From positions 1,240,001 to 1,304,000 of the forward strand of contig NZ_JAYKGJ010000001.1 in the NCBI RefSeq assembly GCF_036860695.1: 64,000 nucleotides of DNA, in the 5' to 3' direction. A model generated the notes under the pieces. That model did no database searches. It worked only from the letters and a program-made list of their open reading frames with translations, and was not told the DNA's origin. Of the stretch, positions 8,999-20,374 are shown piece after piece. This DNA is from Rosettibacter firmus (GTDB taxonomy: Bacteria; Bacteroidota; Ignavibacteria; Ignavibacteriales; Melioribacteraceae). A program made the translations under genes and the position numbers. Within the stretch, counting starts at the first letter, position 1. Each line of letters starts with the position of its first letter.

Positions 8999-10471
8999 TT
9001 ATGTATGTCTAATCATTAAAATAAATTTACATCCTCCCTCTGGTTTATTTTCTACATCCAGTTCCCAACCACATCTTTTAGCCATTTCATAAGCAATATA
9101 ACAACCATATCCACAATTTCTTCCCTCTTCTTTTGTTGATACATTTTCAAGAAATATTTTTTTAATCCCCTGTTCATTCTTTTCGAGCAAGCTTTCGTTT
9201 ATTCCTTTGCCAGTATCTTCAATATTTAAAATTGTAAGATTATTTTCTGAATCATATTTTGTGCTTATTAAAACATTAATAATATCCGTACCAGAGTGAT
9301 CTATAGAATTCTGAATCAATGGTTCAATAATTTCCCAGACCACAAATTCATTTACATATATTGTTGGAAGATTTTCATCAAGGTTTAGATTTATGTTTAT
9401 TGTTTTAACTGGATTTGAAATTCGTAAAAAAATATTATTTACAACAAATCTTATCAATTCATTTAAATTAGTTTTATAAATGGAATTCCTGATTGTCTGA
9501 ATTGGTGGACTATACCATTTCATATCATAAATTACACGAGAAATAAAATTAGCATATTTAGAAATTCGATATTTAATTTCTTTGATATTTTTTTCATCGG
9601 CACTTTCTATATCCTCGATTATAAATCCCATAACTTTTTCGGCTTTATGATGAGTATGATAAATTCTTTTTGTAAACAAATGTTCTTTTTGTTGTGCTAT
9701 TAATTTTTGAAGATGTTCTTCTCTTTCTCTATACAGCATTTCACGTGCTTCGTCTCTTTCTATAATTGTGTATGTAGAAATGTAAAACATTCCGAGTAAA
9801 CCAATTAATATCAAAGAAGAAAATATTAAGACTGTCTTATTAAAGCTCGACAAAATTTGCTGACTAATAAAATTCACATCTGGTCGTACTCTTAGATAGA
9901 CTGCTCCACTATATTCGCCATAAGGTACCAGCGGAATAAAAACATGAAATAAATTCTGTTCTTCTTGAAAGCTTGTTATTAATTCTGATTTCACCATTTT
10001 ATTATGAAGGGAAGAATATTTAATGATGGCTTCTTTATATTTATCACTTACTGTTGTATCGAGAACCTGATGATTATAAAAATAATTATATAATTCCTGT
10101 CCTAAATCAAGTGCAATAAAATGATTATTATATGGAAGAATAACACACATTGCCTCTACATTTCTACGCATAAGTGGTTGTTTCAAAATACTATTTAATG
10201 CATGAATTAAATTTTTTACTCGATTTATTTTGTCTGTTTCACTTTCAATTGGATCTGTTTCGAGTATTAATTCAAGAGCAGAAGTAGTAAGATTTCCAAT
10301 TTGTTCTGCAGAGTTTTGTTTATACCAATCCATTGTATCTGAGAGCAGATCTCTGAGTGTATTTTGCTGCAGATGTGCAACAAACACATGAAACATTATG
10401 AGTATTAAAAAAATTATAAGTATATGTTTCCAGCCAAAATGAATATCTTTAAATTTTTTCAATGCTTTCAT
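8999..10471 (-). CDS. Membrane sensor histidine kinase with periplasmic sensor domain
   Basis: 490 aa. TM helix 1 is at about 16-34, followed by a periplasmic domain of about 175 residues, TM helix 2 at about 212-234, a coiled linker (MLYREREEHLQKLIAQQKE), a dimerisation helix and a HATPase_c domain (about 345-490). The ATP-binding boxes are clear: N-box EPLIQNSIDHS, G1 EDTGKGI and G2 as GYGCYIA. The H-box is not the usual HExRxP. The candidate phospho-acceptor is in YHTHHKAEK (about 270-278), so the DHp subfamily is unusual. The gene lies 13 bp after the solute-binding protein gene and 47 bp before the response regulator, arguing for one signalling pathway in which the binding protein presents ligand to the periplasmic domain. 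Confidence 0.85.
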   Translation of the reverse strand: MKALKKFKDIHFGWKHILIIFLILIMFHVFVAHLQQNTLRDLLSDTMDWYKQNSAEQIGNLTTSALELILETDPIESETDKINRVKNLIHALNSILKQPLMRRNVEAMCVILPYNNHFIALDLGQELYNYFYNHQVLDTTVSDKYKEAIIKYSSLHNKMVKSELITSFQEEQNLFHVFIPLVPYGEYSGAVYLRVRPDVNFISQQILSSFNKTVLIFSSLILIGLLGMFYISTYTIIERDEAREMLYREREEHLQKLIAQQKEHLFTKRIYHTHHKAEKVMGFIIEDIESADEKNIKEIKYRISKYANFISRVIYDMKWYSPPIQTIRNSIYKTNLNELIRFVVNNIFLRISNPVKTININLNLDENLPTIYVNEFVVWEIIEPLIQNSIDHSGTDIINVLISTKYDSENNLTILNIEDTGKGINESLLEKNEQGIKKIFLENVSTKEEGRNCGYGCYIAYEMAKRCGWELDVENKPEGGCKFILMIRHT

Positions 10472-10484
10472 ACAAACCTATCCC

Positions 10485-11816
10485 TCACTTTTTGACAATG
10501 ATCTTTTCATTATTTATTTGCTGTGATGCAAAGTTAAGAGCATCCGAAACCGAGATTTCTTTCTTTAAAGCTTTATGAAATTGTCTTGACATTATTTCTG
10601 AAATACGAGTATAATTTTCTAAAAATGGTCTGTGTTTTCCCCATTGCAATAATTTCTGTATTTGAAGTAATTCTTTGTGATCTTTTAAATAATTAGCATC
10701 TCGAAATACTTCTTCGTTAACCGGAATTACACCTCCTTCTTCATAAAGTATTTTCTGATTTTCTTTTTCAAACATAAATTTGATAAACTTAATTGCTTCT
10801 TCTTTTCTATCAGAAAATTTAGAAATCATCAAACTCCAGCCACCAAATACACCAGAAGATTTATTCCCTTCGAAATGTGGAAGTGGTGCAATTGCCATGT
10901 CTATTATGTGTGAGCTATCTTTTAAGAATTTTTTATACTGTTTATGAAATCCTACCCATCCTCTTAAAAAAACAGCATTATTTTCGTTTGCATAAATATA
11001 ACTTGCAAACTCATCAAATCTTGTTACTTCAATTGGAGAAAAGTTATACTTATGGATAAAATCAACTAATTGTTGTAAAGCTTTTCTTGCTGGCTCTTTG
11101 TTCAATATAATTGGCTCTTTATAAAAAATATTCTCACTTTCTTTTTCAGAAAGCAATTCATGAAAACTGCATACAAGTCCCTCAAAATCGCCTCCCTGAA
11201 AAACATAAAATGGATTTGAATAACTAAATCTTTTCCCGAGTGCAATAAATTCATCCCAGCTAAGTGATTTTTGAATTTTCTCTTCTATCGAACGGCCATC
11301 TGGTAGCTTTTGAATCAGGTCTTTTCTGTAATACAAAACTCCAATATCAAGAAATAATGGAAATGCAACAAGCGTATCGTTCTGATAGCAGGCTTTCAAT
11401 GCCATTTTATTTACATTTCTAAATTCTTCTTTGCTAAAGAATCTATCGAGTGGATATCCCCATTTTGCAAATCGTGGTACCCAGATTAAATCAACAGCAA
11501 AAATGTCAATTCCATCACTTCTATTTCTTAAAGAACGTGTAAGAATTGCTTTTCTATCATTCGTAGTAAAATGATAAAAAGGTAAGTTTACTGGAACAAC
11601 TTCTATTTCACCTTTATGAAGTTCATTAAACTTCTTAATAATCTTTAAATGAGCTGGTGAAATATTATCTACATAATAAATTTTTTGAGCTTTCCCTTTA
11701 GGAAAGAGATTTATTTGAAATGGCAGGTAAATAAAAAAGAAAATAGCAACCAGAGAAATCAAAATTGATATTAACCAGATCGAAGATTCCTTAATCTTTT
11801 TTGTAATCTTTTTCAA
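10485..11816 (-). CDS. Membrane-anchored family 1 extracellular solute-binding protein (sensor type)
   Basis: 443 aa. The start is TTG, supported by a strong AGGGGGAA site just upstream and no in-frame ATG nearby. An uncleaved N-terminal TM helix (about 14-36, preceded by KKITKKIKE) anchors a family 1 (sugar-type) binding domain: DLIWVPRFAKWGYPLDRFF, LFLDIGVLYYRKDL, FGGWSLMISKFS and EAIKFIKFM are typical of UgpB/MalE-like proteins. No permease or ATPase gene accompanies it. The gene is embedded between a hybrid kinase and a histidine kinase, so a ligand-sensing role is inferred rather than transport. This resembles binding-protein/kinase pairs known in Firmicutes such as XylFII-LytS. A carbohydrate ligand is likely but unproven. 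Confidence 0.8.
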   Translation of the reverse strand: MKKITKKIKESSIWLISILISLVAIFFFIYLPFQINLFPKGKAQKIYYVDNISPAHLKIIKKFNELHKGEIEVVPVNLPFYHFTTNDRKAILTRSLRNRSDGIDIFAVDLIWVPRFAKWGYPLDRFFSKEEFRNVNKMALKACYQNDTLVAFPLFLDIGVLYYRKDLIQKLPDGRSIEEKIQKSLSWDEFIALGKRFSYSNPFYVFQGGDFEGLVCSFHELLSEKESENIFYKEPIILNKEPARKALQQLVDFIHKYNFSPIEVTRFDEFASYIYANENNAVFLRGWVGFHKQYKKFLKDSSHIIDMAIAPLPHFEGNKSSGVFGGWSLMISKFSDRKEEAIKFIKFMFEKENQKILYEEGGVIPVNEEVFRDANYLKDHKELLQIQKLLQWGKHRPFLENYTRISEIMSRQFHKALKKEISVSDALNFASQQINNEKIIVKK

Positions 11817-11846
11817 TTGTTCCCCCTAAAAATATAATGAAGATTT

Positions 11847-14800
11847 TTACGACAAGATAATCTTACGTAAAGATTTTTCAATAGCATTCTTAAAGTTGCT
11901 AAGATTAACAGGTTTTTGAAATATATATTCTACACCAAGATTTTTATATTCATTTTCGATTGCTTTATTAATATCACTACTGAGAATTATAACCGGGGGA
12001 CGAACTTTCAAATCCGAAATTAAAAGTTGTTTTACCAGTTCATAACCACTCATTACTGGCATTTTGTGATCTGTAATTACAAGTGCAGGTGTTTGTTGTT
12101 TAATAATTTCAAGTGCCTGTTTCCCATTTTCTGCTTCAAGAATTGTATATCCAGGAATTAAATTCCTTAAGAGTTTGGTATAAAGTATCCGATCATATTT
12201 AATATCATCAACAAGTAAAATTGTTGTTGAAGAAATTGGAATAGTGAAAATAAATTTTGTTCCCTTTCCATATTCACTTTCAACCCAGATATCGCCACCA
12301 TGTTTACTTATTATTTCATGAACAAGCGAAAGTCCTAACCCACTTCCTTTTTCGCCTGCAGTTCCTGTTGTTGTAAACTTTGAATCTATTTTAAAAAGTT
12401 TTGGTAAATCATCTTTTTTAATTCCAATACCAGTATCTTCAATTACAAATTGAACATTTCTCTTTTCAATATTAATATTTGCAGATACTGTAATTTTACC
12501 TCCTGGATTGGTAAATTTTATTGAGTTTGATATTAAATTATTAAATGCCTGTAATAGTAAATTTTCATCTGCGTGTATATGAAGATCATTTTCAACTTCT
12601 GAAATTAACTTTATATTTTTCTGTAATGCAGCCCCAGATAAAATTTGTAACGACTTATCAATTAATATTTTTGCATTTATTTTTTGTGGTTCGAACTTTA
12701 TTCTGCCAGTTTGAAGTCTTGTCCAATCAAGTAATGAATTAACCAAACTCAACATACTTTTAGCAGATTCCTGAATAAATTCTATATACTGTTTTCTTTT
12801 ATCTTCCGAAATATCTTTTTCGTTGAGTAGAAAATCTGTAAATCCAAGAATTGAACTGAATGGAGTTCTTAAATCGTGTGATATAATAGATATAAATCGA
12901 TCTTTTGCTTCGTTAAGTTCTTTTAATTCTCTTGCAGATTTTTTTAAATCTTCTTCTGCTTTTTTAGAAAGAGTTATATCATTTACAATTCCAAATACTT
13001 TCTGTACTTCACCACTTGAATCTCTGTTAACGGTAATTTTGTTTTCAATCCAGATAACATTTCCAAGCGAATCAATTATTCGATATTCAAGAACTTCAAA
13101 ATTTCTTGCAGGATCTTTATAAAACCTTCTTAATTTTTCTACTGTTTCTTTGACATCATCGGGATGAATAATCTTTTTCCACAATTTTGAATCTTTCAAA
13201 AATGAATCGTGAGAATAACCTGTAATCTTTTTAATTGTGGGAGTATAAAATACTTCCTTCAGTTTACCATCTATTCTTTCTGCAGTCCATATGCACTCAT
13301 TAATATTTTCTGTAATACTTCTATATCTTTCTTCGGATAATCTTAAAATTTCTTTTGATTTTTTTTCTTCTGTAATATCTCTTAATATCCAGACAATAAA
13401 CTTTTCGTTATCAACTTCGTAGGAAGAAACAGAATTTTCCAGTTCAATTGTTGAATTATTTTTTGTAATGCCAGTAAATGTCAACTTCGAAGTTGAAATT
13501 TTACCTTCTTCAAGATCTTCAATTAATCTTGCAACTTTTACTATACTATTATTTTCCACAAAGTTTAAGGGATCTTGACCTATTATTTCACTTGCACTTT
13601 TATAACCAAACATCTTCACAAATGAATCATTGACGAGAAATATTTTTCTTTTGTTAATAAGTGCTATCCCATCAAGAGAGGCTTCGAATATTGAACGAAT
13701 GAGTAAAAGATCTTTTTCAAATTCTTTCTTTTGAGTTATATCTGTTAGAATAACATTATAATAAAGGGGAAGATTGGAAGAATCTTTTACTATAGAAAAA
13801 CTTGCAAGTGTATAAATTGTCTGGCGACTCTTTGTAATTAAAGGTATTTCTATTGATTGAATTTTATTGTTTTTAATATCATTTAGATTGAATCCCACAT
13901 TCATTAAATAGTAAGGATCAATCAAATCGCTAAAAAATAATTTTTTAATTTCTTCTTCTGTATAATTAAATGATTCAAGAAGATAAGGATTGGCATAAAT
14001 TATTTTACCTGTCAAATCAAGAATGCAAATAAATTCGTGTGAATTAATTACAATATTCTTAAATCTTTCTTCCGAAGCTTTAAGTTCTCTTTCGAGTTTT
14101 GTCTTTTGAGTAGTATTGGTGCAAAGAAGAATAAATTTCCGTTCTTCTTCATCTTTCAATAAACCAATTCTTATTGTAAAATATTCAGATAAACTTTCAT
14201 CTTCACCAATCTTAAGAACAATTTCTTCGTAACTTTTTGATTCTAATTTTTTACTGAGTTCACTTAAAAATTCTTTGTTTAATTCTGGAAATATTTTCCA
14301 GATTGATTTTCCATAGACCTCACTTTTGGTAAGACCAAACAAATTTGCTGCACCTTCGTTCCATAAAAATATTTCACCATTTTCTTTAATGCCTATTAAT
14401 CCATCAAAAAAATTTGTTGAAATATATTCATACTTTTTAAGTTCATTAATTAATTCTTCCAGATATTTATCTTCACGTATCTTCTTCGAAATTAATATTA
14501 TGAATAATTCCTGCTTATTATCTTCTGTTATTAATGGTATAATAGAAACATTTAATCTCTGTTCTTTTGAATCTTTCAGGAAAGGAATTTCTGTTGAAAT
14601 TATTTTTTCTGCTGTTGCAGATTGTTCAATTAATTTTTTAAATAGTAAGCCAGATAATTTTTTTGGCTTTTTTCCAGGATAAATTGAATCAGCCTCAAAG
14701 AGAAAATTATATTTTTCATAAATATTTTCTTGAACAAATTTTATTTCACAGGATTTATTAACTATTACAAATGATTCACTTATTTGAGAGAGAAAGTTTA

Positions 14801-15227
14801 TAAAATTTTGTGAGTCTATTAAAGAACTTTCTTTTTTAGCTGCATCATATTTTATATCCTCAAGAATTAAAACGCCGCCTTCAAAATTATTATCAATTAT
14901 TATTGGTACACATTTGAGCAAAACAGAGATTTTATTACCAGTAATTGTCTTTAGTTCTGCAATCTCTTTTTCGAAAGCAGTGAAGTTTTTAAGTTCAATT
15001 AAATCTTTTCTCAAATCGATGTTTTCAAAAATTCTATATTCATAGATACTTTTTCCCACCAAAGAATCTGGAGTGCCATTAATAACACCAGGAAACCTGA
15101 AGAAATTATTGTTTACAAATTCTACTCTAAAATCTCTGGAAAAAATCAGTACACCAACTGGAGCAAATTCGAATGCATTTCTAAAAGTAATATTACTTTT
15201 TGCGTTAAATTCAGTCGATGGAATCAT
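11847..15227 (-). CDS. Soluble multi-PAS hybrid histidine kinase with C-terminal receiver
   Basis: 1126 aa with no TM segment. It carries a chain of about five or six PAS/PAC modules (for example FEFAPVGVLIFSRDFRVEFVN, FDGLIGIKENGEIFLWNEGA, IFEASLDGIALINKRKIFLV, and one PAS_3-like with HPDDVKETVEKLRR). Then come a HisKA domain with phospho-His about 783 (SHDLRTPFSS), a HATPase_c domain (EDTGIGI, GSGLGLSLV) and a receiver domain with Asp about 1053 in VITDHKMP. It is the first gene of the minus-strand signalling block and lies 31 bp before the solute-binding protein gene. Cytoplasmic redox or metabolite sensing by the PAS modules is possible. Whether it feeds the sigma54 regulator or has its own output is not visible. 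Confidence 0.9.
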   Translation of the reverse strand: MIPSTEFNAKSNITFRNAFEFAPVGVLIFSRDFRVEFVNNNFFRFPGVINGTPDSLVGKSIYEYRIFENIDLRKDLIELKNFTAFEKEIAELKTITGNKISVLLKCVPIIIDNNFEGGVLILEDIKYDAAKKESSLIDSQNFINFLSQISESFVIVNKSCEIKFVQENIYEKYNFLFEADSIYPGKKPKKLSGLLFKKLIEQSATAEKIISTEIPFLKDSKEQRLNVSIIPLITEDNKQELFIILISKKIREDKYLEELINELKKYEYISTNFFDGLIGIKENGEIFLWNEGAANLFGLTKSEVYGKSIWKIFPELNKEFLSELSKKLESKSYEEIVLKIGEDESLSEYFTIRIGLLKDEEERKFILLCTNTTQKTKLERELKASEERFKNIVINSHEFICILDLTGKIIYANPYLLESFNYTEEEIKKLFFSDLIDPYYLMNVGFNLNDIKNNKIQSIEIPLITKSRQTIYTLASFSIVKDSSNLPLYYNVILTDITQKKEFEKDLLLIRSIFEASLDGIALINKRKIFLVNDSFVKMFGYKSASEIIGQDPLNFVENNSIVKVARLIEDLEEGKISTSKLTFTGITKNNSTIELENSVSSYEVDNEKFIVWILRDITEEKKSKEILRLSEERYRSITENINECIWTAERIDGKLKEVFYTPTIKKITGYSHDSFLKDSKLWKKIIHPDDVKETVEKLRRFYKDPARNFEVLEYRIIDSLGNVIWIENKITVNRDSSGEVQKVFGIVNDITLSKKAEEDLKKSARELKELNEAKDRFISIISHDLRTPFSSILGFTDFLLNEKDISEDKRKQYIEFIQESAKSMLSLVNSLLDWTRLQTGRIKFEPQKINAKILIDKSLQILSGAALQKNIKLISEVENDLHIHADENLLLQAFNNLISNSIKFTNPGGKITVSANINIEKRNVQFVIEDTGIGIKKDDLPKLFKIDSKFTTTGTAGEKGSGLGLSLVHEIISKHGGDIWVESEYGKGTKFIFTIPISSTTILLVDDIKYDRILYTKLLRNLIPGYTILEAENGKQALEIIKQQTPALVITDHKMPVMSGYELVKQLLISDLKVRPPVIILSSDINKAIENEYKNLGVEYIFQKPVNLSNFKNAIEKSLRKIILS

Positions 15228-15465
15228 TGAGCTAACATGTATTTATCCTTAAACTTAATTACAATTTATAAAATAGAAGCAAGAAAATCATGATATTTAA
15301 TAAACACTCATTAAGTTAAGAATTTAATTAAATTATTAATTCACAAAATATCTTGAACAAACAAGTAATTCTTTATCTTAATTCATTAAATCCAGTTTTG
15401 TTTATCACAAATAACTATTTTATTTTTTGAATACAAAATCTTTATTTAAAAATTGCAGGTGATTT

Positions 15466-17586
15466 ATGAAAAAATTATTAGTCAATTCTTCAATAATTCT
15501 TTTCTTATTTGCTTTTCTATTTACAACTAATGCACAATTAAAATTAGACACAGTTAAAGCCCAGCGTTTCGACACTGGTAAGATGTGGTCTTTCGATTAC
15601 CCACCAATTGAATATCTTAAATCAACATATGGAATTGATGTAGACGAAGATTGGTTTGAAGATGTTCGTTTATCTGCATTACGACTCACAAATTGTACAG
15701 CTTCTTTTGTCTCCGAAGATGGATTAATTATGACCAACCATCATTGTGCACGGGGAATTCTTGAAAGATTATCTCAAGAAGGAGAAGATCTGGTTAAAGA
15801 TGGATTTTATGCTAAAACACTTGAAGAAGAAAGAAAAATTCCAAATTACTATGCAGACCAGCTGGTTTTTATTAAAGATGTAACAGAAGAAGTTCAAAAA
15901 GCTGCTGAAACAGGTTCAACTCCAGAAGAAAAAGCAAAAAATAAAGAAGAAAAAATTAAAGAACTTACTGATAAACTCAATAAAGAAACAGGCTTAATAG
16001 CTCAGGTTGTTTCTCTATTTAATGGAGCAAAATATTCTTTATATGGCTATAAAAGATACAATGATATAAGACTTGTTTTTGCACCCGATATGCAAATAGC
16101 ATATTTTGGTGGCGACTTCGATAATTTTACTTATCCTCGTTACAATCTCGATTTTACATTCTATCGTGCATATGAAAACGACAAGCCAGTAAATCCAAAA
16201 AACTTTTTTAAATTCTCATTAAAAGGTATTGATCCTAACGAACCTATTTTTACAGTAGGAAATCCAGGAACAACACAAAGATTAAAAACAGTTGCACAAC
16301 TCGAATATATGAGAGATGTTGTTTATAGAAATAATTCTTTCCTTCTCGATACTTATTACAATGCACTTGAAGAACTAAAAAAAGTTGCACCTGAACGTGC
16401 TGATGAGTTTGAAAAAATTCGTGTTAATATTGGCAATAGCCAGAAAGTAATTACAACTATATACAAAGGCTTAACAGATCCATACTTAATGGCACGCAAA
16501 AAAGATTTCCAGAGAAAACTTCAGGAAGCTGTATGGAATAATCCTGAATTAAAAGAAAAATATGGAACAGTCTGGGAAAATATAGAGAAGACCCAGATGG
16601 AAATGAGAAAATACGGACCAAAGTTAGCAGCTTATTCAATTAATCCAAGATTTACACCTGTTTATTTTTCAATTGCAAAAAAGCTTATTGATTTTGCAAA
16701 AGAAATTAGCAAACCCGAAAGTGAAAGAAATCCTGATTATAAAACAGAAAAACTCGATTCAATAATAAATTCAATTTATCCTGAAAAAGTTGATGAACTG
16801 CTTGAGAATACCAAATTATGGATCTGGGCAGATTTTATGAGAATGAATCTTGGTGATGATGATAATTACATTCAAAAACTTTTTGGAAATAATAAAGGAA
16901 AAGCTGCTGCCGATTTTCTTCTTTCAAATTCAATAATCAGTATAAGAGATAAAGTAATTAATCTTGCAAAAGAAGGTGCCGATGCAATTCTGAATTCCAA
17001 TGATCCATTAATTGTATTTGTTAAAGAAACACAGGAAAAATTGCCTGAACTTCAAAAACTTCTAAGAGAAATTACTAATACAACTCAGGTTTATGATGAT
17101 ATGCTTGGACAGGTAATATTTAAAGTTTATGGAACATCAATTCCACCAGATGCTAATTTTACATTGAGATTAAGTGATGGTAAGCTTGCAAGTTTTGATT
17201 ATAACGGCACCAAAGCTCCACTCTTTACAACTTTCTATGGATTGTATGATAGATGGCATTCTTTCAACAAAGAATATCCATGGGATTTACATGAAAGATG
17301 GCAGAATATTCCAGCAGATTTTGATTTATCTACTCCATTTAATTTTATTTCTACAAACGACATAGTTGGTGGTAACTCTGGAAGTGCAATTATTAATAAA
17401 AACGCAGAAGTTGTAGGACTTGCTTTCGATGGAAATATGGAGAGCATTGTTGGTAATTTCATTTACATGCCTCATAATAATAGATGCGTAGCAGTTGATG
17501 TTAGAGCCATTGTTCATGCTGCAGAAAAAATTTATAAAGCAGATCGAATAGTTTATGAACTTAAAGAAGGCAAAATGAAGAAGTAA
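15466..17586 (+). CDS. S46 family dipeptidyl-peptidase, DPP7-type
   Basis: 706 aa with a signal peptide (about 1-23, ending TNAQ). It has the chymotrypsin-like S46 fold with catalytic His in MTNHHCARG (H92/H93) and catalytic Ser638 in VGGNSGSAI. The residue 18 positions after the Ser, which sets P1 specificity in this family, is Gly656 (GLAFDGN). Gly is the DPP7 state (hydrophobic P1), while Arg there marks the Asp/Glu-specific DPP11. Role: periplasmic removal of dipeptides from peptides, feeding amino-acid catabolism. It stands alone on the plus strand between the signalling block (divergent) and metX (convergent). Length equals the family norm. Confidence 0.92.
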   Translation: MKKLLVNSSIILFLFAFLFTTNAQLKLDTVKAQRFDTGKMWSFDYPPIEYLKSTYGIDVDEDWFEDVRLSALRLTNCTASFVSEDGLIMTNHHCARGILERLSQEGEDLVKDGFYAKTLEEERKIPNYYADQLVFIKDVTEEVQKAAETGSTPEEKAKNKEEKIKELTDKLNKETGLIAQVVSLFNGAKYSLYGYKRYNDIRLVFAPDMQIAYFGGDFDNFTYPRYNLDFTFYRAYENDKPVNPKNFFKFSLKGIDPNEPIFTVGNPGTTQRLKTVAQLEYMRDVVYRNNSFLLDTYYNALEELKKVAPERADEFEKIRVNIGNSQKVITTIYKGLTDPYLMARKKDFQRKLQEAVWNNPELKEKYGTVWENIEKTQMEMRKYGPKLAAYSINPRFTPVYFSIAKKLIDFAKEISKPESERNPDYKTEKLDSIINSIYPEKVDELLENTKLWIWADFMRMNLGDDDNYIQKLFGNNKGKAAADFLLSNSIISIRDKVINLAKEGADAILNSNDPLIVFVKETQEKLPELQKLLREITNTTQVYDDMLGQVIFKVYGTSIPPDANFTLRLSDGKLASFDYNGTKAPLFTTFYGLYDRWHSFNKEYPWDLHERWQNIPADFDLSTPFNFISTNDIVGGNSGSAIINKNAEVVGLAFDGNMESIVGNFIYMPHNNRCVAVDVRAIVHAAEKIYKADRIVYELKEGKMKK

Positions 17587-17612
17587 TAAAGAGAGACTTT
17601 TGTTATTTTAAT

Positions 17613-17682
17613 TGTTCTGAACAAAGTGAAAGTAGATTTTCAAAAATAATTTTTGAGATATTTTGATTTGCTCGATATGACA
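17613..17682. repeat. Degenerate short interspersed element, copy 1
   Basis: The left end reads TGTTCTGAACAAAGTGAA, and the right end, read in reverse complement, is TGTCATATCGAGCAAAT. Both resemble the motif TCATTCTGAGCGAAGTGAAGAATCT, which I recall as a widespread intergenic palindrome in bacterial genomes. A second copy of the same size lies at 35933-36000, also in a convergent gap. The match to the remembered consensus is imperfect. Confidence 0.4.
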
Positions 17683-17709
17683 ATTATCAATTATTCAGAG
17701 GTCTAAAGC

Positions 17710-17771
17710 ATAGAACACGGATAATCCGAATAAAATAAAATTATATTCGTTCTAAATTATCCGTGTTCTAT
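17710..17771. terminator. Long inverted repeat, probable bidirectional terminator of S46 and metX
   Basis: A perfect 16-bp arm ATAGAACACGGATAAT (17710-17725) is repeated inverted at 17756-17771, with an inner stem CGAATA/TATTCG (17727-17732 / 17744-17749). It sits between two convergent genes and overlaps the last codons of metX. No clear T-run follows on either strand, so it may be an interspersed ACACGGAT-type palindrome doing a terminator's job. Confidence 0.55.
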
Positions 17772-18901
17772 CTAATAAATTTTGAAAATATTTCTTCAAG
17801 CTGTTCAAACTCAATAAGAAAAGCATCGTGACCCACATCAGAATTAATTTCTGCATATTCAGCATCAGGAATTTGAGAGACAATTTCTTTTTGTTCTTCT
17901 GGTGGATATAAAATATCGCTGCTAATTCCAATACACAAAGTTTTTGCAGTTATTGATGAGAGTGCCTTTTTTATTCCGCCACGCAAATAACCAACATCAT
18001 GTAAATCCATTGCCCATGTAATATAAAGATAAGTATTAGCGTCAAATCTATTTACAAGTTTTTCTCCCTGATAATCAAGATAGCTTTGCACCTGAAATTT
18101 ATTTAAAGGATTTAATTCATCATTATCATTAAGTCTATCTCTATTAAATCTTCTTTGAAATGAAATCATTGTTCTATAACTAATCATTGCAATTTTTCTG
18201 GCGTTAGAAAGTCCAATTTTTGGTTGAACAGTATAATTTCCATTATTCCATTGTGGATCGTTTATAATTGAAGAGCGAGCAATATCATTCAAAGCAATAG
18301 CCCAGGCTGAGTGAGCAGCAGAAGCACCAATTGGAATAATTTTTTCAACAAAGTCTGGATACATAATAGCCAATTCGAGTGTTTGCATACCACCAAGAGA
18401 ACCACCTGCAGCAACTTTAATTTTTTTAATACCTAAATAATCAGCCAGCTCTTTCTGTACCCGAACCATATCTCTTACAGTTATAAGTGGAAAATTCATT
18501 CCATATTTTTGATTGGTTGATGGATCAATATCAGTTGGTCCTGTTGTTCCATAACATCCTCCAAGAAAATTACTGCATACAACATAAAACTTATTTGTAT
18601 CAAAAATTTTTCCTGGACCAATTAATGGATCCCACCAGCCTGGCTTACCTAAAAACATTTTGTTGTATTTATTTAAAAATTCATATGGAGAAGAATTTTC
18701 AAGTTCTTCTTCTGTTACAATTCCTGCAACATGCGAATTGCCAGTTAATGCATGAAATATCCAGATTACATTATCTCCAGACTTGTTTAATTCTCCATAT
18801 GTCTGGAATGCAACTCGAATATTTTTTAATTGCTTTCCATTCATAAGGGTTAATGATTTGTTATTGAACAAATCAACAAATTTTGTGATAGGTTTTAGCA
18901 T
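17768..18901 (-). CDS. metX: Homoserine O-acetyltransferase
   Basis: 377 aa alpha/beta-hydrolase of the MetX family. It activates homoserine for methionine synthesis by acetyl transfer from acetyl-CoA in the cytoplasm. Visible are the motifs [10 protein letters not shown] and [12 protein letters not shown], the nucleophile elbow [10 protein letters not shown] (Ser168), Asp329 in SSDILYPPE and His358 in VGHDAF, which together form the catalytic triad. It follows metY by 143 bp in the same orientation, downstream of a SAM-I riboswitch, so repression by S-adenosylmethionine is expected. Length is normal. Succinyl-CoA use by some MetX-like enzymes cannot be excluded by eye. Confidence 0.93.
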   Translation of the reverse strand: MLKPITKFVDLFNNKSLTLMNGKQLKNIRVAFQTYGELNKSGDNVIWIFHALTGNSHVAGIVTEEELENSSPYEFLNKYNKMFLGKPGWWDPLIGPGKIFDTNKFYVVCSNFLGGCYGTTGPTDIDPSTNQKYGMNFPLITVRDMVRVQKELADYLGIKKIKVAAGGSLGGMQTLELAIMYPDFVEKIIPIGASAAHSAWAIALNDIARSSIINDPQWNNGNYTVQPKIGLSNARKIAMISYRTMISFQRRFNRDRLNDNDELNPLNKFQVQSYLDYQGEKLVNRFDANTYLYITWAMDLHDVGYLRGGIKKALSSITAKTLCIGISSDILYPPEEQKEIVSQIPDAEYAEINSDVGHDAFLIEFEQLEEIFSKFIR

Positions 18902-19044
18902 CTTATTATTAAACTCTCACCATTTAATTTTTATTTCAAAAAGTATTTTTACTTTTACATAAAGAAGAATAATTTTAAGTCAACTTTTAAATTACATCCA
19001 TAGTTAATTACCAGATAAAAATTTTGAATGATTATCAAAATAAT

Positions 19045-20349
<1,305 letters not shown>

Positions 20350-20374
20350 TTATAACCTCGTTTTATTTTAATGT

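Noticed and set aside
15228-15465. Sigma54 promoter near TTGCAGG before the S46 gene
   Set aside because: No GG lies 10 bp upstream of the GC, so the spacing rule fails.
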